A stretch of DNA of 46,476 bases. Source: an uncultured Schlesneria sp. (lineage in GTDB: Bacteria > Planctomycetota > Planctomycetia > Planctomycetales > Planctomycetaceae). Positions 26,475 through 34,516 of the stretch are shown here, one piece after another. A program made the position numbers and the translations under genes. Below the pieces are notes generated by a model that did no database searches, was not told the origin of the DNA, and was given only the letters and a program-made list of their open reading frames with translations. How positions within the stretch are numbered: position 1 is the first letter of the stretch; each line of letters begins with the position of its first letter. The stretch is from assembly GCA_903840265.1 (NCBI GenBank), contig CAIMFH010000100.1:1-46476 (forward strand), in the 5' to 3' direction.

Positions 26475-27857
26475 TCACATCATCGCTTCGCGTGGCCCGT
26501 TGGTGTGGGACCGGCCGCGCCGTCTCGCACGAAGCTGGTCGTGAATCAGCTCGTCCTGCCCCTCCGGCAGTAAATCAGGATTCTCTTCCAGATATTGTTT
26601 GACATTCCCGACGATCCGTTGGAGGCAATCGATCAGCGGATCAAAAAACTCCGAATGCCGGACCAATTCTGTCGCCAGTCGCTGCAGGATGGCGGGCGCA
26701 GCGCCAATTGCCTCTGGGCCGTGGCTGGCCAGCACGACCGCTGCCGCGAGCGCCGCTTTAGTGTCACGGTCTTCCAGGAGACTTAGAAGTAATTCTGACA
26801 GCGGTTCTCTATCCTTCGCGAGAAAATCATACGGCAGCTTGAACGCACCAGCGGCCACCGCTGCTCTCTCACGCACAGAATGGTGCGGAGAGAGCAGCCC
26901 CAATAAGACTGCATCAACGACTCGTTCCGGTACCGGCTGAACTTTCGCCAGCAGATCAATCGCGGCCGTCTGAACGGCGATTTCTTTATGCCGCAAAGCA
27001 GCCAGCGCGGCTTCCACTTGTGGTGGCTTCACCGCCTCATCATCCCACCAAGTATTCAGCACATATAGGCAACGGCTTGGTGCGCCGCCTCCAAAATCAA
27101 GCGGTTCGCTCGTCAGCCGGGCCAGGGTCGCGGACGGACGTTTCGGGTCGAGCAGGCAGTCGTTCGTCTTCATCAGGTACTTGTGTCCCGCCCGCATCGC
27201 ATGGACAGCATCAATTTTGAGGTAAGCGACCGAAGGAGCGGACTTGCGGTGACGAAGGTACTCGATCACCCCCATCGCATAGCCGCTCAATGCCGCGGTG
27301 ATATAGCCCGACCGACGGATCTGCCAGAAGGTCCCTGTTTCCATTGATTCCTTCGATTCCTTGATCGCGGTGTTGGCATGAAATGTTCCCATCCCTAACA
27401 CAACAGGAAGCAAATCCGTCAAATGTTCGTGATCGGGTTCGTCACCTGAAACCAGACCAGCCCCCAGTAACAAATCATGAGCGACCTCGTGAGCCAATGT
27501 GGCAACGACCGCCTCCTGATCGGGAAGCAACGATCGCAGCAACCAGATATGCGGCAGTTCTCCCCGCGGCTGATGGTATAGCCCCAGCGCATCCTTTCGG
27601 TCTTCCCTCGTGAATAGCTTCAGTTGAAATCGGCTGGCATCAGCCCCCATGTACTGGCACACGCGAGCAAATAGGGCGGGCAAGTCGTCGGCGGTCCCGG
27701 CATAAGGTTCAGGAAAGAATTCTCGAGTAGGAAGGACTCGAGGTGCCTCCAGAATGCGCCGGTCGTCAAACCGCTCAAACAACCATTGCAAGCGTTGCTC
27801 GACCCAGACTTTGTCTTGAAGGTCAACCGGACATGAAGGTCTAAACCATCCGAACAT
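26475..27857 (-). CDS. Metalloprotease-like protein with C-terminal HEAT repeats
   Basis: A 460-residue protein from ATG 27857, which has GAGGGGC about ten bases upstream; a further ATG at 27950 lacks support. TLAHEVAHDLLLG (HEVAH at residues 123-127) is a zinc-protease HExxH motif, followed by a possible third ligand in the DEPDHEHLTDLLPV stretch. About residues 280-430 are alpha-helical HEAT-type repeats (VEAALAALRHKEIAVQTAAI, VVDAVLLGLLSPHHSVRERA, LLSLLEDRDTKAALAAAVVL). HEAT repeats usually bind proteins, so this may be a protease with a docking scaffold. No signal peptide is visible; cytoplasmic. No recognised family. The last residues (GRSHTNGPREAMM) arise from a short GGTGTGGGACCGGC repeat also found inside the gene at 28670. 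Confidence 0.75.
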   Translation of the reverse strand: MFGWFRPSCPVDLQDKVWVEQRLQWLFERFDDRRILEAPRVLPTREFFPEPYAGTADDLPALFARVCQYMGADASRFQLKLFTREDRKDALGLYHQPRGELPHIWLLRSLLPDQEAVVATLAHEVAHDLLLGAGLVSGDEPDHEHLTDLLPVVLGMGTFHANTAIKESKESMETGTFWQIRRSGYITAALSGYAMGVIEYLRHRKSAPSVAYLKIDAVHAMRAGHKYLMKTNDCLLDPKRPSATLARLTSEPLDFGGGAPSRCLYVLNTWWDDEAVKPPQVEAALAALRHKEIAVQTAAIDLLAKVQPVPERVVDAVLLGLLSPHHSVRERAAVAAGAFKLPYDFLAKDREPLSELLLSLLEDRDTKAALAAAVVLASHGPEAIGAAPAILQRLATELVRHSEFFDPLIDCLQRIVGNVKQYLEENPDLLPEGQDELIHDQLRARRRGRSHTNGPREAMM

Positions 27858-28274
27858 CAGCACAGCCCCTCTGAAGACGAACGACGAGTCAACTTGCCCT
27901 ACGAAATACGGCCAATTCAACAACCACGTCAAGTTCATGAACAGCGACAAGCCGATTCGAATTGAATTGTAGATACTGTCTCAACAATTTGGACAGGTCG
28001 TTGGACGCTAACCGTTCGAACTCTGCGTGGGTGGGAATTCGATCACGGTCCTGGTGTGTGGTCTGGCCGTTCGTTCCTTTAGCAATCGATGAGCAGAATG
28101 GCGTCTAAACGTCGAGAACTTTCTGGGGGAACGTTTCGGCTAAATTACTTCATTGGCCCAGCACGCGGAATTATCCTCGCAGTTGGCTGAAGGCTGCGGT
28201 ATATAGATGATTTCGTTGGCCATCATGAATGCCCAGCGCGGGCGAGAGCGCTGCCCATTTGGATGAACCTTTTC
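27858..28274. other. Gap without a recognised gene
   Basis: About 415 bases between divergent genes. I see no gene, hairpin or repeat worth calling apart from GGGCGAGAGCGCTGCCC near 28240. Promoters for both flanking genes are expected here. Confidence 0.4.
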
Positions 28275-28667
28275 ATGCAAACCTTTTTCCACACCAAGCG
28301 ACGATGGATCGGCTGCGCTGTGCTGTTACTGGCACTGGCGTTAATGGCGGCTTGGATCAAGAGTCGCACTGCAGGAGATGTCGTCCAAGTCTCGACTCCT
28401 CGTCATTACAACATGCTATTCTCGGCGCGAGGCCGACTCTACTGGTGGTCGATGATCAACGAAGCGGGCATTTGTCGTGCGCTTTGGCATGACGAAATCA
28501 CTGCAGACGAATTAATCGCTGTTCTGGATCAAGATCGCCCCAATTTCCAGAGACAAGAATCTCTGCAGTTTCGCGAGAGAAGTTTCGCCTATTCCCATGT
28601 CACCGTTTCAGTGACCCTGATTTCGGCGTTGCTGATCCTAGCGCCAGGACGCAAGCAGAAAGCATAA
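28275..28667 (+). CDS. Small two-span membrane protein, third family member
   Basis: A 130-residue protein. I place the start at ATG 28275 because MQTFFHTKRRWIGCAVLLLA aligns with MHTFFHGWRRKAGIVALVIA of the 21977-22417 protein; a slightly earlier in-frame ATG at 28263 adds four residues. The N-terminal membrane span is followed by MLFSARGRLYWWSMINEAGI (compare ELFSADGKLGGMSYRID) and a C-terminal span VTVSVTLISALLILAPGRK. It is 2 bp from the next gene, which encodes a membrane-anchored SGNH hydrolase, so they are probably cotranscribed. Function unknown. Confidence 0.7.
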   Translation: MQTFFHTKRRWIGCAVLLLALALMAAWIKSRTAGDVVQVSTPRHYNMLFSARGRLYWWSMINEAGICRALWHDEITADELIAVLDQDRPNFQRQESLQFRERSFAYSHVTVSVTLISALLILAPGRKQKA

Positions 28668-28669
28668 CC

Positions 28670-29716
28670 ATGACGGAGCCTCAGGAGTCGCCCCTTTCCA
28701 GGCTAGCGACCGAAAGCGGGATGTCTGCTGCTTCTGAGGGCGATGCGTCTGACAAGCGGGTGGAGAAAAAGCCAGCACCACCAGCGCCAAATCGGCGTCT
28801 GCGGTTGATTCAGCTGGTTTCGATCGGTGTCGTGATCACCCTCAGTGTGGCGTTGTGGAGTCACTATCGATTCGCGAGGCCCGTCGGTGTGGGACCGGCT
28901 GGGCCGACTGTTGCGAAAGAGGCGTTTCAAAAGCCGTGGAGTGAGCGCAAGGTCGTCCTGCTGGGTCTGGGCGACAGTGTCACTCAAGGGTTGGGCGCGA
29001 GCACTGGTGGCTATTCGTACTTTCAACGACTGGCGCGAAACCCGGCGGATGAGTTTCCCGAGATGCAAGGAGTCTGCCTGTCGCATGTCCTGCCCAACCT
29101 GGAAACGGTGAACCTCGCGATCTCGGGAACGACGTCCATCGAATGCGTCGACTATCAACTTCCGAAGTTGAAGCCGTACGACGACGACACGTTTGGAATC
29201 GTGGTCATCACGACGGGTGGCAACGATGTGATTCACAACTACGGCCGAACCCCTCCGCGCGAAGGGGCGATGTATGGGGCGAAGGCCGATCAAGTGACCG
29301 AGTGGACGAAGAACTTTGATGCTCGCCTGGAACAGATCGCGGCCAAGGTTCGCGAAACGTTTCCCGGCGGGTGCCACATCTTTATCGCTAATATCTACGA
29401 CCCGACCGATGGCGACGGCGATATCGTGTATGCCGGGCTTCCAGCCTGGGCAGACGGAGTCAAAGTCCTGGCACTGTACAACAGCGTGCTCGCGGAATTC
29501 GCGAAACGCCATGACGATGTCGAGCTCGTCGATATGCGAGCGGCCTTCCTGGGACACGGCATCCACTGCACTCAGTTCTGGCATCACGCGTATTGTGCTC
29601 AGGATCCGCACTATTGGTACTGGGACAATCTCGAAGATCCCAATGATCGCGGATATGACGCGCTGCGACGGGCATTCCTGATCGAGATGGCTCGCGTGCT
29701 GCCGGGGAAGTTCTGA
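28670..29716 (+). CDS. Membrane-anchored SGNH/GDSL-type hydrolase
   Basis: A 348-residue protein. A proline-rich cytoplasmic start is followed by one membrane span (about 47-63, LIQLVSIGVVITLSVALW) and an outward-facing SGNH domain. Block I is GLGDSVTQGLG with nucleophile S103; block II glycine is in LAISGTTS; block III is ITTGGNDVI. Block V normally reads DxxHPND.GY, but here it is DNLEDPNDRGY, so aspartate takes the place of the catalytic histidine. Other histidines (QFWHHAYCAQDPHYWYWDN) lie just before. The enzyme may use one of these, or be inactive. SGNH hydrolases deacylate lipids or sugars; substrate unknown. Follows the small membrane protein by 2 bp and is followed by a large inverted repeat. 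Confidence 0.85.
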   Translation: MTEPQESPLSRLATESGMSAASEGDASDKRVEKKPAPPAPNRRLRLIQLVSIGVVITLSVALWSHYRFARPVGVGPAGPTVAKEAFQKPWSERKVVLLGLGDSVTQGLGASTGGYSYFQRLARNPADEFPEMQGVCLSHVLPNLETVNLAISGTTSIECVDYQLPKLKPYDDDTFGIVVITTGGNDVIHNYGRTPPREGAMYGAKADQVTEWTKNFDARLEQIAAKVRETFPGGCHIFIANIYDPTDGDGDIVYAGLPAWADGVKVLALYNSVLAEFAKRHDDVELVDMRAAFLGHGIHCTQFWHHAYCAQDPHYWYWDNLEDPNDRGYDALRRAFLIEMARVLPGKF

Positions 29717-29731
29717 ATCGGTATCGACCCT

Positions 29732-29817
29732 GTAGGTTATGCTTCAGCATATCTTCTTCGATGGTGTTTGGTGGTTTTGAGCTAAAGCATGAAGAGATAT
29801 GCTGAAGCATAACCTAC
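29732..29817. repeat. GTAGGTTATGCTTCAGCATA inverted repeat, copy 1
   Basis: GTAGGTTATGCTTCAGCATA+TCT (29732-29754) is the exact reverse complement of 29795-29817. Each arm holds the hairpin TATGCTTCAGCATA. It sits 16 bp after the SGNH gene stop and 76 bp beyond the end of the convergent EEP gene, in a position suited to a bidirectional transcription barrier. Second copy at 39939-39995. Confidence 0.75.
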
Positions 29818-29849
29818 AAAATCGGTCTTCGTTTCACGGTTTCGTGCCA

Positions 29850-29883
29850 ATCGGTCCGCGTGCTGACGCAGCGCGGCTCACGT
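29850..29883 (+). repeat. TCCGCGTGCTGAC repeat
   Basis: TCGGTCCGCGTGCTGACGCA+GCGCGGCTCAC resembles TCAGTCCGCGTGCTGACCGG+CGCGGCTCAC at 40801-40830. Dispersed repeat of about 30 bp, function unknown. Confidence 0.45.
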
Positions 29884-29892
29884 AAGAGAATT

Positions 29893-30888
29893 TCATTGGC
29901 TTTCTCGCGGAATGACGATTGTTGCTTCCACCGGAAAGTGGTCGGATCCAACGTCAGGGCCGATGGCTCGATGAACGACGATGGCCTCTTGCGGAACGAA
30001 GACGTGGTCGATCGGGATCCGCATGAACCAGGCTCGGGCATTCCAAGAGGCTTGCACACCGCGGCCCAGGGCGGAATCTTTCAAACCGCTCACAGACGCG
30101 AATTCGTGAAACGCGGCTGACCAGGGGGTCGCATTAAAATCGCCGGCCACGAGACAGGGGATCGTTGACGACTTGGCGAAGAGGGCGACCTTTCTGAGTT
30201 GCTGATCTCTTTCTGCGGCTCGTGATGATCCGATGGGTGGCAAGGGATGAGTGGCGATGATCTGCAACGGACTGCTGTCGTGCTGAATCGTAGCCACAAT
30301 GCTCGGCAGGTCGTTGTCGGCGAAGTCCATGACACGGGGCCTGGACAGGGGCCACATCGACATCAGGCCGATGCCGAAATTGTCCGGGCGCGGATTCATC
30401 AGGCGATGGGGATACAGGTCGTCTAGTTCTTTGAGGGCGACGGCCCAGTCGACATCGATCTCCATCACCACAATCAGATCTGGCTTCTGCTTGCGCAGGT
30501 AGTCGACCACCGCTTTCTTGTTCTGATTCTTGGTGTGCACATTCAGCGAGACGATCGAAATCGGCGTGACCTGGCCAGTCGGTTCAGACGTGGTCGTCGG
30601 AAGATAAGGAGCGATCAAGCTGCCGTTCCAGATCAAGACGACAGCCAAGCACCATTTCCAGGTCGACTGCTTGCGCCGCCAGACACCAATCAGGCAGAGG
30701 ACCGCGAAGCCGAAGTAGTAGCAGCGGAAATGGCTGCAGAGATCCAGTAACCAATACCAGGCGCCAAGCGAGCCGGCGATGGTGCAGACCAGCAGGCTCA
30801 GCGCACAGAACTCCAGCACACCCCACCTTTGACTGGGGATGGGGCGTGCTGCTGCACTTGGAGATGAATCCGGTACCGCCGCGGTCAT
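29893..30888 (-). CDS. Membrane endonuclease/exonuclease/phosphatase (EEP) family protein
   Basis: A 331-residue protein with three hydrophobic segments at the N-terminus (about 24-46, 54-70 and 78-94), then an EEP domain. SLNVHTKN (N116), IVVMEIDVDW (E142), IATHPLPP, VAGDFNATPWS (D/N pair), RIPIDHVFV and GSDHFPVEATI (final D-H) are the metal-binding and catalytic positions of the DNase I/phosphatase fold. The catalytic domain is probably outside the cytoplasm, as in other planctomycete and actinobacterial members. Substrate unknown: nucleic acid, phospholipid or inositol phosphate. The ATG overlaps the stop of msrB by 4 bp (ATGA), so it is likely translationally coupled to it. Confidence 0.9.
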   Translation of the reverse strand: MTAAVPDSSPSAAARPIPSQRWGVLEFCALSLLVCTIAGSLGAWYWLLDLCSHFRCYYFGFAVLCLIGVWRRKQSTWKWCLAVVLIWNGSLIAPYLPTTTSEPTGQVTPISIVSLNVHTKNQNKKAVVDYLRKQKPDLIVVMEIDVDWAVALKELDDLYPHRLMNPRPDNFGIGLMSMWPLSRPRVMDFADNDLPSIVATIQHDSSPLQIIATHPLPPIGSSRAAERDQQLRKVALFAKSSTIPCLVAGDFNATPWSAAFHEFASVSGLKDSALGRGVQASWNARAWFMRIPIDHVFVPQEAIVVHRAIGPDVGSDHFPVEATIVIPRESQ

Positions 30889-31472
30889 TCCGCCTTCTTC
30901 ACGACCGGGGGCAGCGGCGTTCCTTCTGGATAGAACTTCATCGATTTCGAGTTCACGCAGTGTCGAATGTTCTTTTTGGTGAAGCCTTCGCCCGCGAAGA
31001 CATGGCCGAGATGCCCGCCGCAGTTCTCGCAGAGGATCTCGGTCCGCATCCCGTCGAGATCCAGATCTTTCCGGACGGCACCGGGGAGTTCGTCATCGAA
31101 GCTGGGCCAGCCGCAATGGCTTTCGAATTTCTGCTTCGAGCTATAGAGCGGCGCGTTGCACCGACGGCAGACGAATGTGCCGGCATCGTGCAGATCGGTA
31201 TATTCACCCACGAACGGACGTTCTGTCCCCTTCCCCACGATGATTCGTTCTTCATCGGGGGTCAGTTTGTTGTATTCGGTCGGAGCGGGCGATTCATTGG
31301 CAGCAGTCATATCGTCAGTATCTCCTTTCGCTGGAGTCGTCTCGGCGGCTTTCACCTGAACGGGCTCTGTTAACGCTGGTCGATTCGAATTACTACAGCC
31401 CGCCATCGTGATCCCTGCCAACACCAGCAGGGCTGTGGCAGTGGCTTTGTGATTGTTCGCGAAGATCTGCAT
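30885..31472 (-). CDS. msrB: Peptide methionine (R)-S-oxide reductase, lipoprotein form
   Basis: A 195-residue protein. It repairs R-methionine sulfoxide in proteins. The N-terminus MQIFANNHKATATALLVLAG, then ITMAGC, is a lipoprotein signal with C26 lipidated, so it acts in the envelope. The MsrB domain covers about residues 70-190: structural zinc CxxC pairs CRRC and CENC, GWPSFDDEL, and GGHLGHVFAGEG with the catalytic cysteine in RHCVNSKSMKF. A glycine-poor linker separates the anchor and the domain. It overlaps the EEP gene by 4 bp, so the two form an operon. A role protecting envelope proteins from oxidation is the usual inference. Confidence 0.95.
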   Translation of the reverse strand: MQIFANNHKATATALLVLAGITMAGCSNSNRPALTEPVQVKAAETTPAKGDTDDMTAANESPAPTEYNKLTPDEERIIVGKGTERPFVGEYTDLHDAGTFVCRRCNAPLYSSKQKFESHCGWPSFDDELPGAVRKDLDLDGMRTEILCENCGGHLGHVFAGEGFTKKNIRHCVNSKSMKFYPEGTPLPPVVKKAE

Positions 31473-31607
31473 CAGTCAAACTCCATTTTCGGCCTTCATC
31501 TCAGCAGAAGGATTGTGGCATGTGGATGCGCTGACGGGAATGGAAGCAGCAAAGTTGATATCGCGATTTTCATGGTTTGAAAACGAGAGCAGGAACGAAG
31601 CCACTGG

Positions 31608-32303
31608 TCATTTTTCAGCAATCGGATGAGCCAACTGTTCTTCCTGCTGGATCTCGGCCATCTTGGTCGACAGGTACTGCACGACTTGCTTGGGGTGTGT
31701 GATCGAGATCAGATGGCCGGCACCGGGGACGACGCAATCGGGGTCTGCTCGGTAGATCGGAAAGACGCGGTCGCGATCGCCGTGGATCTGGCAGACGCGG
31801 ACGTTCGCGATCTCGGGAGACGGTTTCCACGTCAAGATGGCTTGCGCGGCCCAGCGCAGGAATCGCCTGTCAGCGTCGCCCAATTGAGCCATCACGCCAC
31901 GAGTGGGCGGGCGCAGCCAACTCCCCAGCAGCGTGACGAGCAATGGGGAGACTCGAGGCAGGATGCCGATGAACGGAGTGATCGGTCGCAGGATGCGGAT
32001 GCGCCACGGGCGGGCGTCGGCAAATCGAGCACTTCCGATCACGAAGCAGGCGCGTACGTGGGGAAGTAATACGGCCAGCTCTTGGGCCAGGACACCACCA
32101 AATGACGCCCCGCCGATAAAACAGGGACGACCGGGATCGATGGTGGGAGCATACCGCCGAGCGTACTGCGCGATTGTTTCGCCGCGCAGCGGTTCGATCC
32201 AGGCGGGGGTGACCAGCTGTGGCAGGCCGTTGCGCAACGACGAAAACATTCGTGCGTCGGCTCCCAGCCCTGGCAGCAGGATCAGTGGTAATTCGTCAGT
32301 CAT
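31608..32303 (-). CDS. Alpha/beta-hydrolase
   Basis: A 231-residue cytoplasmic alpha/beta-hydrolase from ATG 32303 (MTDELPLILLPGLGADARMF). The oxyanion region LLPGLGADARMF, the nucleophile elbow GGASFGGVLAQELA, HGDRDRVFP carrying the acid and GAGHLISIT carrying the histidine give a complete catalytic triad. Size and pattern resemble small thioesterase or BioH-like hydrolases, but no substrate can be assigned. It is alone on this strand; the gene downstream on the minus strand is msrB, 135 bp away. Confidence 0.85.
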   Translation of the reverse strand: MTDELPLILLPGLGADARMFSSLRNGLPQLVTPAWIEPLRGETIAQYARRYAPTIDPGRPCFIGGASFGGVLAQELAVLLPHVRACFVIGSARFADARPWRIRILRPITPFIGILPRVSPLLVTLLGSWLRPPTRGVMAQLGDADRRFLRWAAQAILTWKPSPEIANVRVCQIHGDRDRVFPIYRADPDCVVPGAGHLISITHPKQVVQYLSTKMAEIQQEEQLAHPIAEK

Positions 32304-32480
32304 CGAAAGACCCAGCATCTCGGCTCGTTTCTTAAGCGCTTCGTCGTTTCTATTCTATCGCAGTGTCCATCTCATTGGAGCCCTCAGAATCAGGGAAATC
32401 GACGCTTGTCGTCCGCCACGCCGCGTAGTTAGAGTGAGCGATCGCCAGTCACATCTTGCTCACGTCCAAGGAATCCGCCG

Positions 32481-33497
32481 ATGAGTCTCTCCGTCACCTG
32501 TTCGGACTGCGACAAGTCGTTGAAGGTCAAGGACGAACTCGCAGGCAAGAAGATCCGCTGTCCCGGCTGTTCGTCGGTGATTGCGATTCCCAAACCTGCC
32601 AGCGATGACGACGAACAGCCCGATGAATGGGACGAACCGGCCCCCACGAAGCGCAAACGACGCGCAGCGGAAGATGATTTCGACGATGATGAACCGGTCG
32701 CGCGACCACGGTCTCGGGCATCGAAGCCGGTCAAAAAGAAGGGTGGCCGATCCAAGTCGAAGGGTCCCAACATACTGCTTTTGATCGGGGCCATCGGCGG
32801 CGGACTGATTGCGGTGTTGTTTGTCGTGGGAATGTTTGTTGCGGCATTTAACCAGGCCCGAATCTCGGCCAGTAGAGTCGCGGAGAATTGGACGACTTTC
32901 CGACATCCGCTGGGGATCGCGCAGGTCGATATGCCAGGTGCTCCCACCTTCAATGCCGGGCAATCGCAAAATGGCGTTCAGACTTATGTTCTCGCAAAGC
33001 CCATGTACCAGATGTCGTTGACAGGGATTCAATTCACTCCAGACGTACAGCAGGCGCTGAAGCTGCCTGGGACCGTGGACTTGATGTTCAGCGAAATCGA
33101 GAAGAAGACACCAGCGCAGATGCCGGGGGCTCGCGTGCTCTCAACGCGTCGAATCACAGGGGGTTCGATGCCGGCGATGGAAATGAAGATCGAGGTGAAA
33201 GGGAACATTAATCTGATGCGTTTCTACCTGGCACCCACCGGCTTGTTCGGAGCCGAGTTCATTTCTCGCGACGAAAACAAGTATGCGGCCCAGCGCGAGA
33301 GATTCTTCAAATCGTTGAGTGGTCCCGATGGCAACCCGGTTGACGGTCCTGCCCAACCCCCAGGCATGGCGCAGCCGCATGGACAGCCAGGTATGCCACA
33401 ACCACATGGCATGCCACAGCCACATGGTATGCCCCAACCTCACGGCATGCCGCAGCCTCATGCCCAACCGGGTGCGGCGCACAGCACCCCGCCTTGA
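32481..33497 (+). CDS. Zinc-ribbon membrane protein with Pro-His-Gly-Met repeat tail
   Basis: A 338-residue protein starting MSLSVTCSDCDKSLKVKDEL; CxxC pairs (C7, C10 and C27, C30) form a zinc ribbon (MJ0042-like). An acidic/basic linker follows (DDDEQPDEWDEPAPTKRKRR), then one membrane span (about 96-118; ILLLIGAIGGGLIAVLFVVG) and an extracytoplasmic domain of unknown fold. The last ~50 residues repeat QPHGMP (about five units, 33373-33465), a minisatellite at DNA level too (CAGCCACATGGTATGCC-type units). His-rich repeats could bind metal; this is speculative. Planctomycetes have many zinc-ribbon/linker/span proteins of this layout with unknown function. Confidence 0.78.
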   Translation: MSLSVTCSDCDKSLKVKDELAGKKIRCPGCSSVIAIPKPASDDDEQPDEWDEPAPTKRKRRAAEDDFDDDEPVARPRSRASKPVKKKGGRSKSKGPNILLLIGAIGGGLIAVLFVVGMFVAAFNQARISASRVAENWTTFRHPLGIAQVDMPGAPTFNAGQSQNGVQTYVLAKPMYQMSLTGIQFTPDVQQALKLPGTVDLMFSEIEKKTPAQMPGARVLSTRRITGGSMPAMEMKIEVKGNINLMRFYLAPTGLFGAEFISRDENKYAAQRERFFKSLSGPDGNPVDGPAQPPGMAQPHGQPGMPQPHGMPQPHGMPQPHGMPQPHAQPGAAHSTPP

Positions 33498-33505
33498 AGC
33501 GATCC

Positions 33506-34483
33506 TTAGAGAACAATCGTGGTTCCGACCTCGTCTTGTTCGGCGCGTCGCAGGATCTCAGTCGCGCAGTAAAGATCTTGAACGGCGTTGCCGACCGACT
33601 TGAAAAATGTGACCTCGTCCGGCGATCGCCGACCTGTTGCAGTCCGTAAGACCACTTCGCCCAGTTCGGCGGGATGAAAGTCCGCGGGCAGCAGTCCCTG
33701 CTCGATCGGTTGCCGCAAGTCTCCCGCTTCGCCGAGGCACGCTTCACGTTGATCGACAATCACAGTGGCTCGGCAGACTGTCGCTGCCGGCACCTCGGCC
33801 ATCGTCGGTGCGAACGAACCGACTCCATTGATGTGGACGCCGGGACCAAGTTCGTCATCACTGAAGACCGGAGTCTGGCTGGTTGTGGCGGTGCAAATCA
33901 CGCCGCAGCTCTTCAATTCGTTTCGATCGGGGTTGGGGATCAACCGGGAGTGGCCTGCGTTTGCAGCTTGCTCGCGACAAAAGCGTTCGGCAGATTCGAT
34001 TTTGCGACTGAACACGAAGACGACTTCCAGTGGCAGCGTGGCGAGCATCGCCGCCAACTGTTGACCGGCCTGCCCCCCTGCCCCGAACAGAGCCGCCTTC
34101 GTAATCTTGGCGTCGGCGAGTAAGCGGCAAGCGAGCCCCGACGCCGCCCCTGTTCGCAGCGCCGTCAGATACTCGGCATCCATCAGAGCCAGTGGTAACC
34201 CAGTCGACGCATCGTTCACCAGCAACAATCCGGTTGTCACAGGAAGTTGAAGTGCGACGTTACCCGGAAACACTGATACCGCTTTGACGACATAGATTCC
34301 CGACTGCGACGACAACGCGGGCTTATAGAGCATGGTCCCGGCGTCGCTGGCGATCTTCGTTCGCGGCGGGACACTCACTTGCCCTGACGACAACGCCGCG
34401 AACGCCTTGGCCATCAGGTCGATTGCTCGCGGCATCTGCAGGCATTGCCGCACATCGTTGCCAGTCAGCAACCTCAGCTTCAT
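33506..34483 (-). CDS. Ornithine cyclodeaminase/mu-crystallin family protein
   Basis: A 325-residue protein from ATG 34483 (MKLRLLTGNDVRQCLQMPRA). The family binds NAD(P) and includes ornithine cyclodeaminase, alanine dehydrogenase and ketimine reductase. Recognisable parts: PPRTKIASDAGTMLYKPAL, VVKAVSVFPGN, LVNDASTGLPLALMDAEYLT, RTGAASGLACRLLAD, the Rossmann region ALFGAGGQAGQQLAAMLATL and HINGVGSFAPTMAEVP with VIVDQREACLGEAGDL. The specific substrate cannot be decided. Adjacent on the minus strand is the SpoU methyltransferase gene (33-bp gap); convergent with the preceding plus-strand gene (8 bp). Confidence 0.93.
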   Translation of the reverse strand: MKLRLLTGNDVRQCLQMPRAIDLMAKAFAALSSGQVSVPPRTKIASDAGTMLYKPALSSQSGIYVVKAVSVFPGNVALQLPVTTGLLLVNDASTGLPLALMDAEYLTALRTGAASGLACRLLADAKITKAALFGAGGQAGQQLAAMLATLPLEVVFVFSRKIESAERFCREQAANAGHSRLIPNPDRNELKSCGVICTATTSQTPVFSDDELGPGVHINGVGSFAPTMAEVPAATVCRATVIVDQREACLGEAGDLRQPIEQGLLPADFHPAELGEVVLRTATGRRSPDEVTFFKSVGNAVQDLYCATEILRRAEQDEVGTTIVL

Positions 34484-34516
34484 CGAACATGCCTCCAACC
34501 AGAACTCATCATTGCC

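Noticed and set aside
28703-29611. 302-residue minus-strand open frame
   Set aside because: Antisense shadow of the SGNH hydrolase gene.
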